From: Clostridiales bacterium
Lineage (GTDB): Bacteria; Bacillota; Clostridia; Lachnospirales; Lachnospiraceae
DNA length: 64,000 bases
NCBI GenBank assembly: GCA_029338615.1
Contig: JAQYAS010000048.1
Coordinates: 32,477-96,476, forward strand
Direction of reading: 5' to 3'
Part shown: positions 35,587 to 44,885 of the stretch, piece by piece
How positions within the stretch are numbered: the first letter of the stretch is position 1
Layout: each line of letters starts with the position of its first letter
Notes under the pieces: model-generated
Told to the model about the DNA's origin: nothing
Seen by the model: the letters and a program-made list of their open reading frames with translations, nothing else
Database searches by the model: none
Translations under genes and position numbers: made by a program

Positions 35587-36165
35587 TTATATGATTTTTG
35601 ATTCTGTTAATATCATATGCGGTTTTATATCTGTCAGTTCATGGTCAATATGTGAAACTATCTGGCACTCATAAGCAAGAGCCACAGTCATCAGCTTGCT
35701 GTGATCTGCCAGATACCTGTCATAATATCCACCGCCAAAACCTATTCTGTTCCTGTCCTCATCAAAAGCGACTCCTGGCATAACCATGAGTCCATTCATC
35801 CCGTCATCATCATATTCATCTGACTTTGGCTCCAGAATACCAAAATTGCCTTTAACAAGCTCATCATATCCTGTAATCTGAATAAAATGCATCAATTTTC
35901 CATATACCTTGGGAACATATAATTTTTTTCCATCTTTCCAGGCCTGATCTACTATAATCTTTGTGTTGACTTCATTTCCCTTAGATATATATATACATAT
36001 ATTATCTGCAGATTTATATTCATCAAGCTCGCAGAAACGTCTGCATATCAATTTAGATTTTTGTATACACTCTTCTTTGCTCATATTGTTCCGCAGTTTT
36101 TTTATTCTGTCTCTTATATGCATCTTGTCTTCCGAAACACTGCCGTCAGCATTCATAACCACCAC
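35587..36165 (-). CDS. 5-formyltetrahydrofolate cyclo-ligase
   Basis: A 192-residue enzyme that converts 5-formyl-THF to 5,10-methenyl-THF with ATP. Family marks are RDRIKKLRNNM near the start, MPGVAFDEDRNRIGFGGGYYDRYL around 130-155, and ALAYECQIV near the end. The start is uncertain: GTG at 36165 overlaps the stop of the preceding gene as TAGTG, and an ATG lies nine bases later. AAGGAAGG is upstream of both. It also feeds one-carbon units for the AICAR transformylase reaction seen at 59475. Confidence 0.88.
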   Translation of the reverse strand: MVVMNADGSVSEDKMHIRDRIKKLRNNMSKEECIQKSKLICRRFCELDEYKSADNICIYISKGNEVNTKIIVDQAWKDGKKLYVPKVYGKLMHFIQITGYDELVKGNFGILEPKSDEYDDDGMNGLMVMPGVAFDEDRNRIGFGGGYYDRYLADHSKLMTVALAYECQIVSHIDHELTDIKPHMILTESKII

Positions 36166-36398
36166 TATGCCTTCCTTGTAGGATCGAGATCCTGAAGTCT
36201 TGTTATAGATCCATCCTTTTCTTTTATGTCTATATTGTTCAGAGTGCTTCTGAGATTATTTCTGACTGCAAATATATATTCCTGACGGAGTTGCTGCTGT
36301 TCGCTTTTCTCAGCATCAGTAAGGCCCTCTGATTTGGATTTGTGATATAACTCATTTATTCTGGCTATCTTTGCCGCATCAATAATTGATTCATTCAT
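36165..36398 (-). CDS. DUF896 family protein (YnzC-like)
   Basis: A 77-residue protein of the DUF896 family: AKIARINELYHKSKSEGLTD then EKSEQQQLRQEYI near residues 9-45. In Bacillus a member (YnzC) is encoded in the SOS-controlled yneA operon; here it is about 30 kb from the lexA/yneA locus and sits between proB and the folate cyclo-ligase gene. Molecular role unknown. Its TAG overlaps the next gene. Confidence 0.88.
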   Translation of the reverse strand: MNESIIDAAKIARINELYHKSKSEGLTDAEKSEQQQLRQEYIFAVRNNLRSTLNNIDIKEKDGSITRLQDLDPTRKA

Positions 36399-36400
36399 AA

Positions 36401-37261
36401 TTATATAAGATACTCCTTGTTCAAAATAAAACTTACTATATCAAAATCATGATCCCTGTAAGCTGTAAACAGGGTTCCGATATTTTCGCCATTCATAACC
36501 TTTACTATGTTATCCATATCTGTTCCAGACACAATAACCATATCTGAATTGGCATTTGTCGCTATCCTGGCTGCTGCAATCTTTGTAGTCATGCCTCCGG
36601 TTCCGTACTTGGAACCGGCTCCCTTACCCATACTGATAATATGATCATCTATACATGACACCTCCGATATAAGTCTGGCATCAGGATTGCTGTGTGGATC
36701 ATCCGTATATAACCCGTCAATGTCGGTGAGCAGTATCAAAAGATCCGCATGTATCATAGATGCAACTATAGCTGACAGTGTATCATTATCTCCAAATGCC
36801 ACGCTGTCATCCAGCTCATCAATGGCAACAGTATCATTTTCATTTACTATTGGAACAACGCCAAGCTGTAGCAGTTCATTGAATGTATTTATCGCATTCT
36901 TTCTTCTCTCATCAGAAGATATGACATCAAATGTTAATAACACCTGGGCTGCTGTGCTGTGGTATTCCTGAAAAAGCTTTTGGTATATCATCATGAGCTG
37001 GCCCTGTCCTACAGCAGCACACGCCTGCCTGAGAGATGTTGTTTTAGGTTTTCTGGCAAGTCCCAAGGCCTGTGAACCTACACCTATAGCTCCTGAAGAT
37101 ACCAGAACAACATCTTTATCCTGATTTCGAAGATCGCATATTATCCTTACTAACTTCTCAAGCTTGGTGTAATTTAAACCACCTGTCTCCTCATGTATAA
37201 GTGACGAAGATCCCACTTTTATTACTATCTTTTTCTTATCTTTCAAATAATCTCTGTCCAT
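36401..37261 (-). CDS. proB: Glutamate 5-kinase, short form without PUA domain
   Basis: A 286-residue kinase that phosphorylates glutamate, the first step to proline. Motifs: IVIKVGSSSLIHEETGG, VSSGAIGVG, VPIVNENDTVAIDEL, FGDNDTLSA and GTGGMTTKIAAA. The family often has a C-terminal PUA domain of about 100 residues; this one ends after the kinase domain. proA, which usually lies beside it, is not in the window. AGGAGAG precedes the ATG. Confidence 0.94.
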   Translation of the reverse strand: MDRDYLKDKKKIVIKVGSSSLIHEETGGLNYTKLEKLVRIICDLRNQDKDVVLVSSGAIGVGSQALGLARKPKTTSLRQACAAVGQGQLMMIYQKLFQEYHSTAAQVLLTFDVISSDERRKNAINTFNELLQLGVVPIVNENDTVAIDELDDSVAFGDNDTLSAIVASMIHADLLILLTDIDGLYTDDPHSNPDARLISEVSCIDDHIISMGKGAGSKYGTGGMTTKIAAARIATNANSDMVIVSGTDMDNIVKVMNGENIGTLFTAYRDHDFDIVSFILNKEYLI

Positions 37262-37271
37262 ATCTTCTCTC

Positions 37272-38906
37272 CTATAATACGCAGCCTGCCTGTTCTATGT
37301 ATCTGCTGCTATATCTTGAAGCAATAGCCTCAGCCACTTTTATTCCATCCACTGCCGCTGATGTTATTCCTCCTGCGTATCCTGCGCCTTCCCCACATGG
37401 ATATATACATGTATGTTCACAGCACATATTTTCCTCACGGATCATTCTAACCGGTGATGACGTTCTGGCCTCTATGCCTGACAAAACAGCATCATCAGAA
37501 GAATATCCCGGCATTCTTTTGTCAAATGACAAAACTCCCTCTATTATAGCATCCTTTATATACTCTGGCAAACAGCATTTGAGGCTGGTCAGATGGTATT
37601 TTCCCTTTATCTGAGGGACTACGCTTCCCAGTTTTTCTGTTGCTTTATCTATTCTGTAATCGCCAAACAACTGCACAGGAACAGCACCGTTGCCGGCATC
37701 AAACGCAGCCTTTTCCCATTTGCGTTGGTACTCCATTCCTGCCAGAGGATGATCTGAACCAAAATCATCTGGGGTGACATTCACAACTATGGCACTGTTG
37801 GAATTTTCTCCGTTTCTGCCACTGTAACTCATGCCATTTACACACATCTCACCTGACTCCGATGATGCATTGACAACATAACCTCCGGGACACATACAGA
37901 AAGAATATACAGCCCGTCCATTGGACGCCTGATGTGTCATCTTGTAATCGGCAGCAGGAAGCATTTCTTCATATACAGGATCATCTCCATATTTCATAAC
38001 GTCTATATCCTGTCGTTTATGCTCTATCCTGAGTCCCATGGCAAAAGGTTTCTGCTGCATAGGTATTCCATTATCATATAACATTTTCACTGTATCTCTT
38101 GCACTGTGTCCAAGTGCAAGAACCAGGGCATTGGTTTTATATCTGTTTACTGTATTATCACTAAGATTCCGTATACTCACCTCAACCGTACGGTCGTCTA
38201 CTCTGTCAAAATCTTCGAACAATGAGTCAAATTCCACAGAGCCGCCAAGACTGATTATATCTTCACGTATCCTTTTTACTATATCCGATAAAACGTCTGT
38301 CCCTATATGAGGTTTGTTGATATAAGTTATGGAATTATCGGCACCATATTTTACAAATGTGCGGAGCACTTCCGTTCGTCTACCTGATCCGTCCTTAATA
38401 ACTGTATTAAGTTTTCCATCAGAAAATGTTCCTGCACCACCCTCACCAAACTGAACATTACAATTTATATTCAGTGGTATATCTCCATTCCAATACTTCT
38501 CAATATTAGCCTTCCTCCTGTCTACATCCATTCCCCGCTCAAATACAACAGGTTTGAACCCTGCTCTTGCAAGATATAGTGCAGTAAAAAGTCCAGCTGG
38601 ACCTGTACCAATAACCACAGGCCTGTAATTCATTCTCTCAGCTCCCTCTTCCGGGAATTTATATGACACCTGATCCACAATTACAATATTATTATTTTTA
38701 AGTTTTTTTACAATCCGCACCTCATCGTTTATCTCCACATCAACAGATGCGATATATTTTATCTGATTTCTTTTTCTGTCATCCAGTGATAATTTAAATA
38801 TTTTGTACGATGGAACATAACTGATGCGAAGATTTTTCTGTATAGCAGTCTCTATATCCCTATCACTGTAACCCACCGGTAATTTTATGTTATTTATTCT
38901 GATCAT
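37272..38906 (-). CDS. FAD-dependent oxidoreductase (COG2509-like)
   Basis: A 544-residue protein. The N-terminal 80 residues are a small domain; the dinucleotide fold follows with VVIGTGPAGLFTALYLARAG near 92, and GTFSDGKLNT plus CMCPGGYVVNASSE later. The C-terminus has PCGEGAGYAGGITSAAVDG, the FAD-binding end of the family. No substrate is known for this group. AAAGAG supports the ATG at 38906. The gene overlaps the preceding HI0933-type flavoprotein by 17 bases, so they are coupled. Confidence 0.82.
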   Translation of the reverse strand: MIRINNIKLPVGYSDRDIETAIQKNLRISYVPSYKIFKLSLDDRKRNQIKYIASVDVEINDEVRIVKKLKNNNIVIVDQVSYKFPEEGAERMNYRPVVIGTGPAGLFTALYLARAGFKPVVFERGMDVDRRKANIEKYWNGDIPLNINCNVQFGEGGAGTFSDGKLNTVIKDGSGRRTEVLRTFVKYGADNSITYINKPHIGTDVLSDIVKRIREDIISLGGSVEFDSLFEDFDRVDDRTVEVSIRNLSDNTVNRYKTNALVLALGHSARDTVKMLYDNGIPMQQKPFAMGLRIEHKRQDIDVMKYGDDPVYEEMLPAADYKMTHQASNGRAVYSFCMCPGGYVVNASSESGEMCVNGMSYSGRNGENSNSAIVVNVTPDDFGSDHPLAGMEYQRKWEKAAFDAGNGAVPVQLFGDYRIDKATEKLGSVVPQIKGKYHLTSLKCCLPEYIKDAIIEGVLSFDKRMPGYSSDDAVLSGIEARTSSPVRMIREENMCCEHTCIYPCGEGAGYAGGITSAAVDGIKVAEAIASRYSSRYIEQAGCVL

Positions 38907-40134
38907 CCTGTATTCTCTTTCCGGCCGCAAAGCCCGCTCTCATTCCGCTTAATACTGCCCACATTATATTATAGCCACCGCATTTACCTACCACATCCAT
39001 ATACTCTCCAGCTATATATAATCCGGGCATACCTTCTATTTCCATTGTATCCGGTCTGATACATCTTGTATCAATACCCCCTGATGCAGCCTGGCATTCT
39101 TCATATCCTGCGGTATCTGTAATTTCGAATCTCATATGTTTCAACTGCTTCTCAATCTCTGTTATCTGTCGCTCAGACACTTCTGATACTTTTGTACAGT
39201 TAACATTGCAAATCTGCAGAATGTATGCCCCTATCTTTTCATTTACCAGCCCGTTGAGCATAGCCTCAGGTCTTCTCCCGGCATTGTGTGCAATAAATTC
39301 TGTCATATATGTATGTAATTTCTCTTCCGACATATGGGGAACATATTCAAGTTCTATTACTGGTCTGCATCCGTCATATATAAGTTTTGCGCATTGTATA
39401 CTGAGATTAAATATTGCAATTCCCGACAGATAATTGTTATTAAACTGTATCTCACCCTGTTCTCTGTAATACTTCTCACCATTACATTCCAAAACTGCGC
39501 ATGCTCTTACTCTCACACCGGTAAGTAAAGAAATATCACATTTACTCTTCAGTTTACAAAGAGCCGGATGAGGGGGTATAACAGGCACTCCAAGCTTACT
39601 CAGAATATTGTACACTCTGTCCGTTCCTCCAAGTTTTGGGGCAGCTGCACTTCCTGGAGCCATTATTACAGAATATGTCTCATATGTATCCTTATCTGTG
39701 ATAACACTATATGAATGCTCATTCTGCTGAACCGATATCACTTCCTCGGACATATGTAATGCTACATTATGTATTCTAAGCCTGTCTGTAAGTGCCCACA
39801 CAACCGTTGAAGCCTGGAGGGACATCGGATACAGATAGCCCTCATCATCCATTATCACCACGCCCAGTTCATCAAAGAAGCCTGTCACATCCCTGTAACT
39901 TTCTACTCCAACTATCTGATAAGGGAAAAATTCATTCTCACTGTGATAACTTGATAGATTTAATTCTGTATTGGCTATATTACACTTTCCGTTTCCGGTA
40001 GCATATAATTTTTTCCCAACTTTTTTATTCCTGTCGACCAATAATATCTTCGCCTCAGGGGCAGCTTCCTTTATCTCTATAGCTGCTGTCATTCCTGCGG
40101 GTCCGCCCCCCACCACTATTACGTCATATATCAT
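38890..40134 (-). CDS. HI0933/BaiN-type flavoprotein
   Basis: A 414-residue FAD protein of the HI0933 family. The FAD fold opens at VIVVGGGPAGMTAAIE; KVGKKLYATGNGKCNIAN is the family signature, and the end AGEYMDVVGKCGGYNIMWAV is the second FAD motif. Members are annotated NAD(P)/FAD-dependent oxidoreductase; BaiN is a gut member tied to bile-acid conversion, but most members have no proven role and nothing here points to bile acids. GGAG precedes the ATG at 40134. It is paired with a second, different flavoprotein. Confidence 0.85.
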   Translation of the reverse strand: MIYDVIVVGGGPAGMTAAIEIKEAAPEAKILLVDRNKKVGKKLYATGNGKCNIANTELNLSSYHSENEFFPYQIVGVESYRDVTGFFDELGVVIMDDEGYLYPMSLQASTVVWALTDRLRIHNVALHMSEEVISVQQNEHSYSVITDKDTYETYSVIMAPGSAAAPKLGGTDRVYNILSKLGVPVIPPHPALCKLKSKCDISLLTGVRVRACAVLECNGEKYYREQGEIQFNNNYLSGIAIFNLSIQCAKLIYDGCRPVIELEYVPHMSEEKLHTYMTEFIAHNAGRRPEAMLNGLVNEKIGAYILQICNVNCTKVSEVSERQITEIEKQLKHMRFEITDTAGYEECQAASGGIDTRCIRPDTMEIEGMPGLYIAGEYMDVVGKCGGYNIMWAVLSGMRAGFAAGKRIQDDQNK

Positions 40135-40166
40135 ATTTATATCTCCATACACCGAATATCTTTACA

Positions 40167-40571
40167 TTAAAATGTATTTATATATTTTTCTACATCTTCC
40201 ATCGAATGAAAATATACACCTTTTAACATAAGATTTCTATTTTCATTATCAAGTCCGTCGACAACAATTGCAGTCTCCCTGCAAAGACTTCCACACAGAT
40301 TAAATATTGCAATGTGTCCGTGATAATTTTTTACAAGGAATCTGCAGCACGACAGATCATCCTCATCTGCACTGTGCATCCTCGCATATATTGCAGATGA
40401 GTACGTCTCCGTCGTAAAATGATCTGTACCATCCTCATATTCCCTGTAATATATATATAAATCCTGTCTGTCATTATACTTTTTACTCTGCCTCAATATA
40501 GACTCTCTGACAATAAAAGAGAAAAAAGTTACACTGCCTATAATAACACAAATATATAATATTCTCTTCAT
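40167..40571 (-). CDS. Small exported or membrane-anchored protein, unknown
   Basis: A 134-residue protein, not recognised. The first 22 residues (MKRILYICVIIGSVTFFSFI) form a signal anchor; the rest is soluble, with two Cys-containing stretches (LSCCRF and NLCGSLCRE) that could form disulfides outside the cell. The C-terminal part, around residue 80 onward, reads like a compact alpha/beta domain. AAAGGTGG precedes the ATG at 40571. It sits 32 bases before the HI0933 gene. Regulators of sporulation of similar size and topology exist, but I see no motif that ties it to them. Confidence 0.65.
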   Translation of the reverse strand: MKRILYICVIIGSVTFFSFIVRESILRQSKKYNDRQDLYIYYREYEDGTDHFTTETYSSAIYARMHSADEDDLSCCRFLVKNYHGHIAIFNLCGSLCRETAIVVDGLDNENRNLMLKGVYFHSMEDVEKYINTF

Positions 40572-40653
40572 AATTCCACCTTTTATGTTAGTGGTATCCA
40601 ATTCGAATATATATATGCATTATGATAGGATAATATTATACTTAAAAATAACA

Positions 40654-40715
40654 CAAAAACCGGTGCAGAGATATGAAATTATATGTATTATACATTTCAC
40701 ATCTCCACGCCGGTT
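40654..40715 (-). terminator. Terminator after the DUF3048 lipoprotein gene
   Basis: On the - strand, an arm starting AACCGGCGTGGAGATG and an arm ending ATCTCTGCACCGGTTT pair over about 22 bases with a few mismatches, and TTTTTG follows. It separates the ybeY-phoH unit from the 31-kb run beneath it. Confidence 0.8.
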
Positions 40716-40731
40716 AAATGATCTGAAAAAC

Positions 40732-41829
40732 CTATTCAGTTACAACTCCAGCCTTATTATCACTCTCAAATACCGTAACATAAGTCTTACCCGGATTAAG
40801 CTTAAGCTCTTTACCATCTGATGTAGAATATTTTGTCACAGCGTTATCATCAGACTTAGTCCATGTAACAGGTACCATAACACCGTCTGAAATATAATAA
40901 CCATCACCTGATCCAACCAGATCAATAAGCTGTCTGTCATGATCATCAATACTTGTGTAATGTGCAAACTGAATTATTATATTTTTAAATGTAAGCTGCT
41001 TGCCTGTGAGATCATCTATCTGCTTATCTCCATATTGGAATCTCTTGTACACCTTATTCTTTGAGTCATATTCAAACCATGGCTGAGTATATACAGACAT
41101 ATTCAATGTAAGCTTATTAACCTTGTCGCCTGTTGGTACTGTATCTTCCTCATTGAATTCAAATTTACTCTTGAATCCCTCTTTGTGCTTGGTGTTACAT
41201 CCAAGGTAATCGATACCTGCCTTGATCATATCACTGTTTGTATATACATTATGAGGAGCTTCTCTCTCTGATGATCTGTAGAATGAAACAGATCCCTCAC
41301 CGCCAAGACCGCTTATATGATCTATTCCTGTTTTGTCCAGTTCCTCCTGTCCCTGTGGAGACTGTCCATAATGCATATATATAGCATCATATTCCATGGC
41401 TGTTGTCACATAATATGGTCTGCAGCTTCTTATAGAACCGACCTTCTCAAGATTATCATAATCGTTGTATATTGCAAGCATTCTTGTTATACCACCTTCA
41501 ACAACAAACTCATACAATATATCCGCCTGGCCTATTCCTGACTGAGGTATAGCATTCTCGATATTATTGATCATGATAGCTATTGGTCTGCCATACTCCT
41601 CTTTTCTGTCTGTATTCCACTCGCCCGTGAGATCATTGTATACTCCCTCATGAAATGTCTCATCTATAGCATCGGCAGATTTCATCATGATTGACTGTGA
41701 TACATCAACCTCGGCCTTTGCCTCTGTCGTAGCAGTTGTCTCCTCCGCTTTTTTTGCCCCGCATCCGCAAAGCGATATTCCCATCGCTATAGCTGTTGCA
41801 AGCACCAATCCCATCTTAACTCTCTTCAT
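40732..41829 (-). CDS. DUF3048 domain lipoprotein (YerB-like)
   Basis: A 365-residue lipoprotein. The signal peptide ends at a Cys-rich lipobox (ISLCGCGAKK, Cys21 or Cys23), then a Thr/Glu/Ala-rich linker, then the DUF3048 core from about 60 to 365: RPIAIMINNIENAIPQSGIGQADILYE, GITRMLAIYND, GSIRSCRPYYV and YMHYGQSPQG. YerB-type proteins occur in many Gram-positives; function unproven. The start overlaps ybeY by 14 bases. Lipidation fits the lspA in this window. Confidence 0.85.
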   Translation of the reverse strand: MKRVKMGLVLATAIAMGISLCGCGAKKAEETTATTEAKAEVDVSQSIMMKSADAIDETFHEGVYNDLTGEWNTDRKEEYGRPIAIMINNIENAIPQSGIGQADILYEFVVEGGITRMLAIYNDYDNLEKVGSIRSCRPYYVTTAMEYDAIYMHYGQSPQGQEELDKTGIDHISGLGGEGSVSFYRSSEREAPHNVYTNSDMIKAGIDYLGCNTKHKEGFKSKFEFNEEDTVPTGDKVNKLTLNMSVYTQPWFEYDSKNKVYKRFQYGDKQIDDLTGKQLTFKNIIIQFAHYTSIDDHDRQLIDLVGSGDGYYISDGVMVPVTWTKSDDNAVTKYSTSDGKELKLNPGKTYVTVFESDNKAGVVTE

Positions 41830-42328
41830 AGTCTCTTGTGTATCCTTTCCTAGTAAGTATTTTTTCCTGCATATCCTCCATGATCTTACGCTCATCATCC
41901 TCCATATGGTCATATCCTGACAAATGCAGCATACTGTGAGCTACAAGAAAAGCCAGCTCCCTCGTCTTTGAATGATTGTACTCAGCTGCCTGCTCATACA
42001 CCTTGTCAATAGATATAACGATATCTCCCAATAGCAGTTCATCTGTAGTAAGATCAAAGTAGTCACACCGGCTATCCTCGAGACCATCAAAGTTTCCAGG
42101 AATTGTATAATCAATCAGCGGAAAAGACAAAACATCTGTCGCTCTGTCTATATTCCTCTGCTGGTTATTGATTTCATGTATGGTATTATTGTCTGTAAGC
42201 AGAACATTCACTTCACATTTATATGGACATCCAACGAACTCCAGTGAAGCATCAACTATCTGCATTATCACCTTTTCATAATCAGGTATATCAATATCCC
42301 CATACTCGTTCTCTATATTAACTGACAT
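41816..42328 (-). CDS. ybeY: Endoribonuclease YbeY
   Basis: A 170-residue rRNA-processing and quality-control metalloprotein. The zinc site is the His triad in VAHSMLHLSGYDHMEDDE. TDVLSFPL and LGDIVISIDKV are additional family motifs. It starts one base after the phoH stop, which is the standard phoH-ybeY pair. The stop overlaps the DUF3048 lipoprotein gene. Confidence 0.95.
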   Translation of the reverse strand: MSVNIENEYGDIDIPDYEKVIMQIVDASLEFVGCPYKCEVNVLLTDNNTIHEINNQQRNIDRATDVLSFPLIDYTIPGNFDGLEDSRCDYFDLTTDELLLGDIVISIDKVYEQAAEYNHSKTRELAFLVAHSMLHLSGYDHMEDDERKIMEDMQEKILTRKGYTRDYEES

Positions 42329-42329
42329 C

Positions 42330-43358
42330 TTATTTTCCTCTGTTCTTCTGGGCAGAATTGGCAGACTGTCTCTTTGTTTTAGACTGTTTGTTCATTCTGT
42401 CCTCATATTTTTCGTATGCATTAACTATCTTTTGTACAAGAGGATGCCTTACAACATCCAGACTTGTAAGATGACATATACTGATATCATCTATATCCTT
42501 CAGCACCTTAAGGGCAACATCCAGGCCAGATTGAGCATCGTGTGGCAGATCCTTCTGTGACAGATCGCCTGTGATGATCGCCTTAGATCCAAAACCAATT
42601 CTGGTCAGAAACATCTTCATCTGAGCAGGTGTTGTGTTCTGTGCTTCATCCAAAACTATATATGCATTATCCAGCGTTCTTCCTCTCATATACGCCAAAG
42701 GTGCCACCTCTATAAGCCCCTTCTCCATATTTTTCATAAATGAATCAGCGCCCATGATCTCATATAATGCATCGTACAGAGGTCTTAGATATGGATCAAC
42801 CTTGCTCTGAAGATCACCGGGAAGAAAGCCGAGTTTCTCTCCTGCTTCGATTGCAGGTCTGGTCAGGATTATCCTTCCAACCTCATTGTTCTTAAATGCA
42901 GTAATTGCCTTTGCCATGGCCAGATATGTCTTTCCCGTTCCGGCAGGTCCTACCCCAAACACGATCATAGAATTCTCTATGGCATTGACATATGATCTCT
43001 GACCTATTGTTTTAGGCTTTATTGGCTTGCCATTGATCGTATGACATATGATATCCCTGTCTATAACTGCCAGATTCTCCCTGGCTTCCTGCGGATGGTC
43101 ACTGATCATAGATACAACGTAATCAACCTTCTGTGCATCAACAGCAGCTCCACGTTCTGCCATCTCAAACAACTGGTCTATAACGGTGGCAGCCTTATGA
43201 ACATCATCCTCACGGCCACTAATCTTTAATTTATCATTTCTGAGAATCATTGTTACATTAAATGTACTCTCAATCTTCTTAATATTAGCATCAAATTGTC
43301 CAAAAACAGTCTGGATATAATTGGATGCAACAGTAATAGATTCTGAATAACTGTCCAA
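42330..43358 (-). CDS. phoH: PhoH family ATPase
   Basis: A 342-residue PhoH-type ATPase. The N-terminus carries a KH-like RNA-binding region (about 20-70). The ATPase domain has Walker A GPAGTGKTYLAMAKAI near residue 135, LTRPAIEAGEKLGFLPGD and Walker B IVLDEAQNTTPAQ. The C-terminus is short and basic (RMNKQSKTKRQ). The start is TTG preceded by AGGGGA; I see no better start. In Firmicutes it lies between yqfD and ybeY, as here, and is thought to work in RNA metabolism. Confidence 0.95.
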   Translation of the reverse strand: MDSYSESITVASNYIQTVFGQFDANIKKIESTFNVTMILRNDKLKISGREDDVHKAATVIDQLFEMAERGAAVDAQKVDYVVSMISDHPQEARENLAVIDRDIICHTINGKPIKPKTIGQRSYVNAIENSMIVFGVGPAGTGKTYLAMAKAITAFKNNEVGRIILTRPAIEAGEKLGFLPGDLQSKVDPYLRPLYDALYEIMGADSFMKNMEKGLIEVAPLAYMRGRTLDNAYIVLDEAQNTTPAQMKMFLTRIGFGSKAIITGDLSQKDLPHDAQSGLDVALKVLKDIDDISICHLTSLDVVRHPLVQKIVNAYEKYEDRMNKQSKTKRQSANSAQKNRGK

Positions 43359-43382
43359 ATTTTTGTCCCCTGTCTTTTATAA

Positions 43383-44567
43383 TTATGGTTTTATAACATC
43401 TGGCACTCCTACAGAAAGTTTTATCGTTATATCTCCTTCAGCAGTTATGCCATCTTTACCTTTAGTAATAATAACATTTTTTCTGACTATTTGCACCCCT
43501 TTTTCTTGCAATTTGCCAATAAATGTCATCAAATGCTGTTCTGCCAATGATGCTGCCTGATCCTCGGTATATCTCTCCCCTCTGACATCATAAAGTATAT
43601 TCCTGTCCATTGTAAAAGATATTGGCATATAGAAATCCCCTATTCGCACTACATACTCATCTGACTCCTGGTCACTATCATTATACTCCGCGACAGTCTT
43701 ATAAGGTGTTACACAATATTTTCCAATGCGTATTGTTATTTTATTTATATTTTTTCCCTTGATTTCTTTTTTATAATAATCATATTTTATCTCATCTTTA
43801 TACCGTATTTTTGATATTCCAAAGACATCACCATTTGCAGCAACATGCCTGGTATCCACAACCTCGCTGTTATCATTGCATATATTTACAGATCCTGAGA
43901 TAAGAATATCCCCTTTTTTAACATCATCTCCTGCAATCGCCACCGGAGTTCCCGATGAGGTAACTATTGAATATATGGTACAGTCCATAGATGCAACAAT
44001 ATTACACGGCGTATCCATATCAGTTCCCTCAAACACATCGACTGACTCTTTCAGTGATATCGTAAGTTTTGTTCCCTTTATATTGCATGATGCCCAACAT
44101 ACCTCTCTCAGGTTATCCGTGATGATTTTTTTCAGTTCATTGATATCTATATTTTTCTTTTTCACCCCATAACATGGATATTCCAATTCTATAAGACGAA
44201 GTACTTCATCATCTGTATATTGACCACACCCTTCAATATCAATATGCCATATGTACAATGATTCCCAGTAAATAAGAACAGCAAATAAAATAAACCCTAT
44301 TATCACCGAAAACCGCTTTTTATTATTTTTTATTCTTGCAAAAATACCGTTGCTTTCTGATATTTCTATCTCAATCATACAATCAGCAGCAGTCTCTTCT
44401 ACAATTTTTCTGTCATCAGTATATATTACAAATCCAGTTTTCTCCTTATTAGGATCCACCCATGTTTTTATCTTTTTATGGCTGCATATATTCATCAACC
44501 TAATTGCATCCCGATCATCACATGTAATCAGACATTCTCCATACAATATTTTTCTAATATCAGGCAT
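43383..44567 (-). CDS. yqfD: Sporulation protein YqfD
   Basis: A 394-residue YqfD. The N-terminal part (about 1-85) precedes one membrane helix at about 90-108, and the outer domain follows: YIWHIDIEGCGQYTDDEVL then LREVCWASCNIKGTKLTISLKE. In Bacillus YqfD and YqfC are made in the mother cell under sigma-E and are needed for spore formation. The gene follows yqfC by one base, as in Bacillus. It is evidence for a spore-forming ancestry; it does not show that the host still forms spores. Confidence 0.9.
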   Translation of the reverse strand: MPDIRKILYGECLITCDDRDAIRLMNICSHKKIKTWVDPNKEKTGFVIYTDDRKIVEETAADCMIEIEISESNGIFARIKNNKKRFSVIIGFILFAVLIYWESLYIWHIDIEGCGQYTDDEVLRLIELEYPCYGVKKKNIDINELKKIITDNLREVCWASCNIKGTKLTISLKESVDVFEGTDMDTPCNIVASMDCTIYSIVTSSGTPVAIAGDDVKKGDILISGSVNICNDNSEVVDTRHVAANGDVFGISKIRYKDEIKYDYYKKEIKGKNINKITIRIGKYCVTPYKTVAEYNDSDQESDEYVVRIGDFYMPISFTMDRNILYDVRGERYTEDQAASLAEQHLMTFIGKLQEKGVQIVRKNVIITKGKDGITAEGDITIKLSVGVPDVIKP

Positions 44568-44568
44568 T

Positions 44569-44844
44569 TTAAACAGTCAACCAATCCACACTGCTTATAT
44601 TGCCAAATATCTTTATCTCGTAGCTTGTATAGTATTCAATATGCAAATTTATTCCATATATATTCAATATACCTTTTCGTGTTTTAACCGATATTCTTTC
44701 GTCATCTGAATAAATTATATGTCTGAAATTTTCTATAAGTAATTCATCATTATTAAATACTGTCATTTTTGAAACTGAACTTCTGGAATCCGGACACCAA
44801 CAGGGAGGATCCATCGTTATGACTTTTTTTAAACGGTCTTTCAT
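44569..44844 (-). CDS. yqfC: YqfC family sporulation protein
   Basis: A 91-residue protein of the YabP/YqfC family. It carries the LLIENFRHIIYSDDERISVKTRKGILNIYG core of the family split over residues 38-66. AGAGG before the ATG at 44844 decides for that start; an upstream GTG would lack a ribosome site. A CATATAAT upstream resembles a sigma-E -10 box, but I could not find a convincing -35, so sigma-E control is only a guess from the family. It is coupled to yqfD. Confidence 0.85.
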   Translation of the reverse strand: MKDRLKKVITMDPPCWCPDSRSSVSKMTVFNNDELLIENFRHIIYSDDERISVKTRKGILNIYGINLHIEYYTSYEIKIFGNISSVDWLTV

Positions 44845-44885
44845 GCGCACCTCTATTTGCTTTTTGGATAATTATATGAGGGTGC

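Noticed and set aside
38890..40134. Bile-acid pathway gene (baiN) as a functional call
   Set aside because: Only the broad HI0933 family match supports it; no other bai genes are near and the family is found in many bacteria without bile-acid activity.
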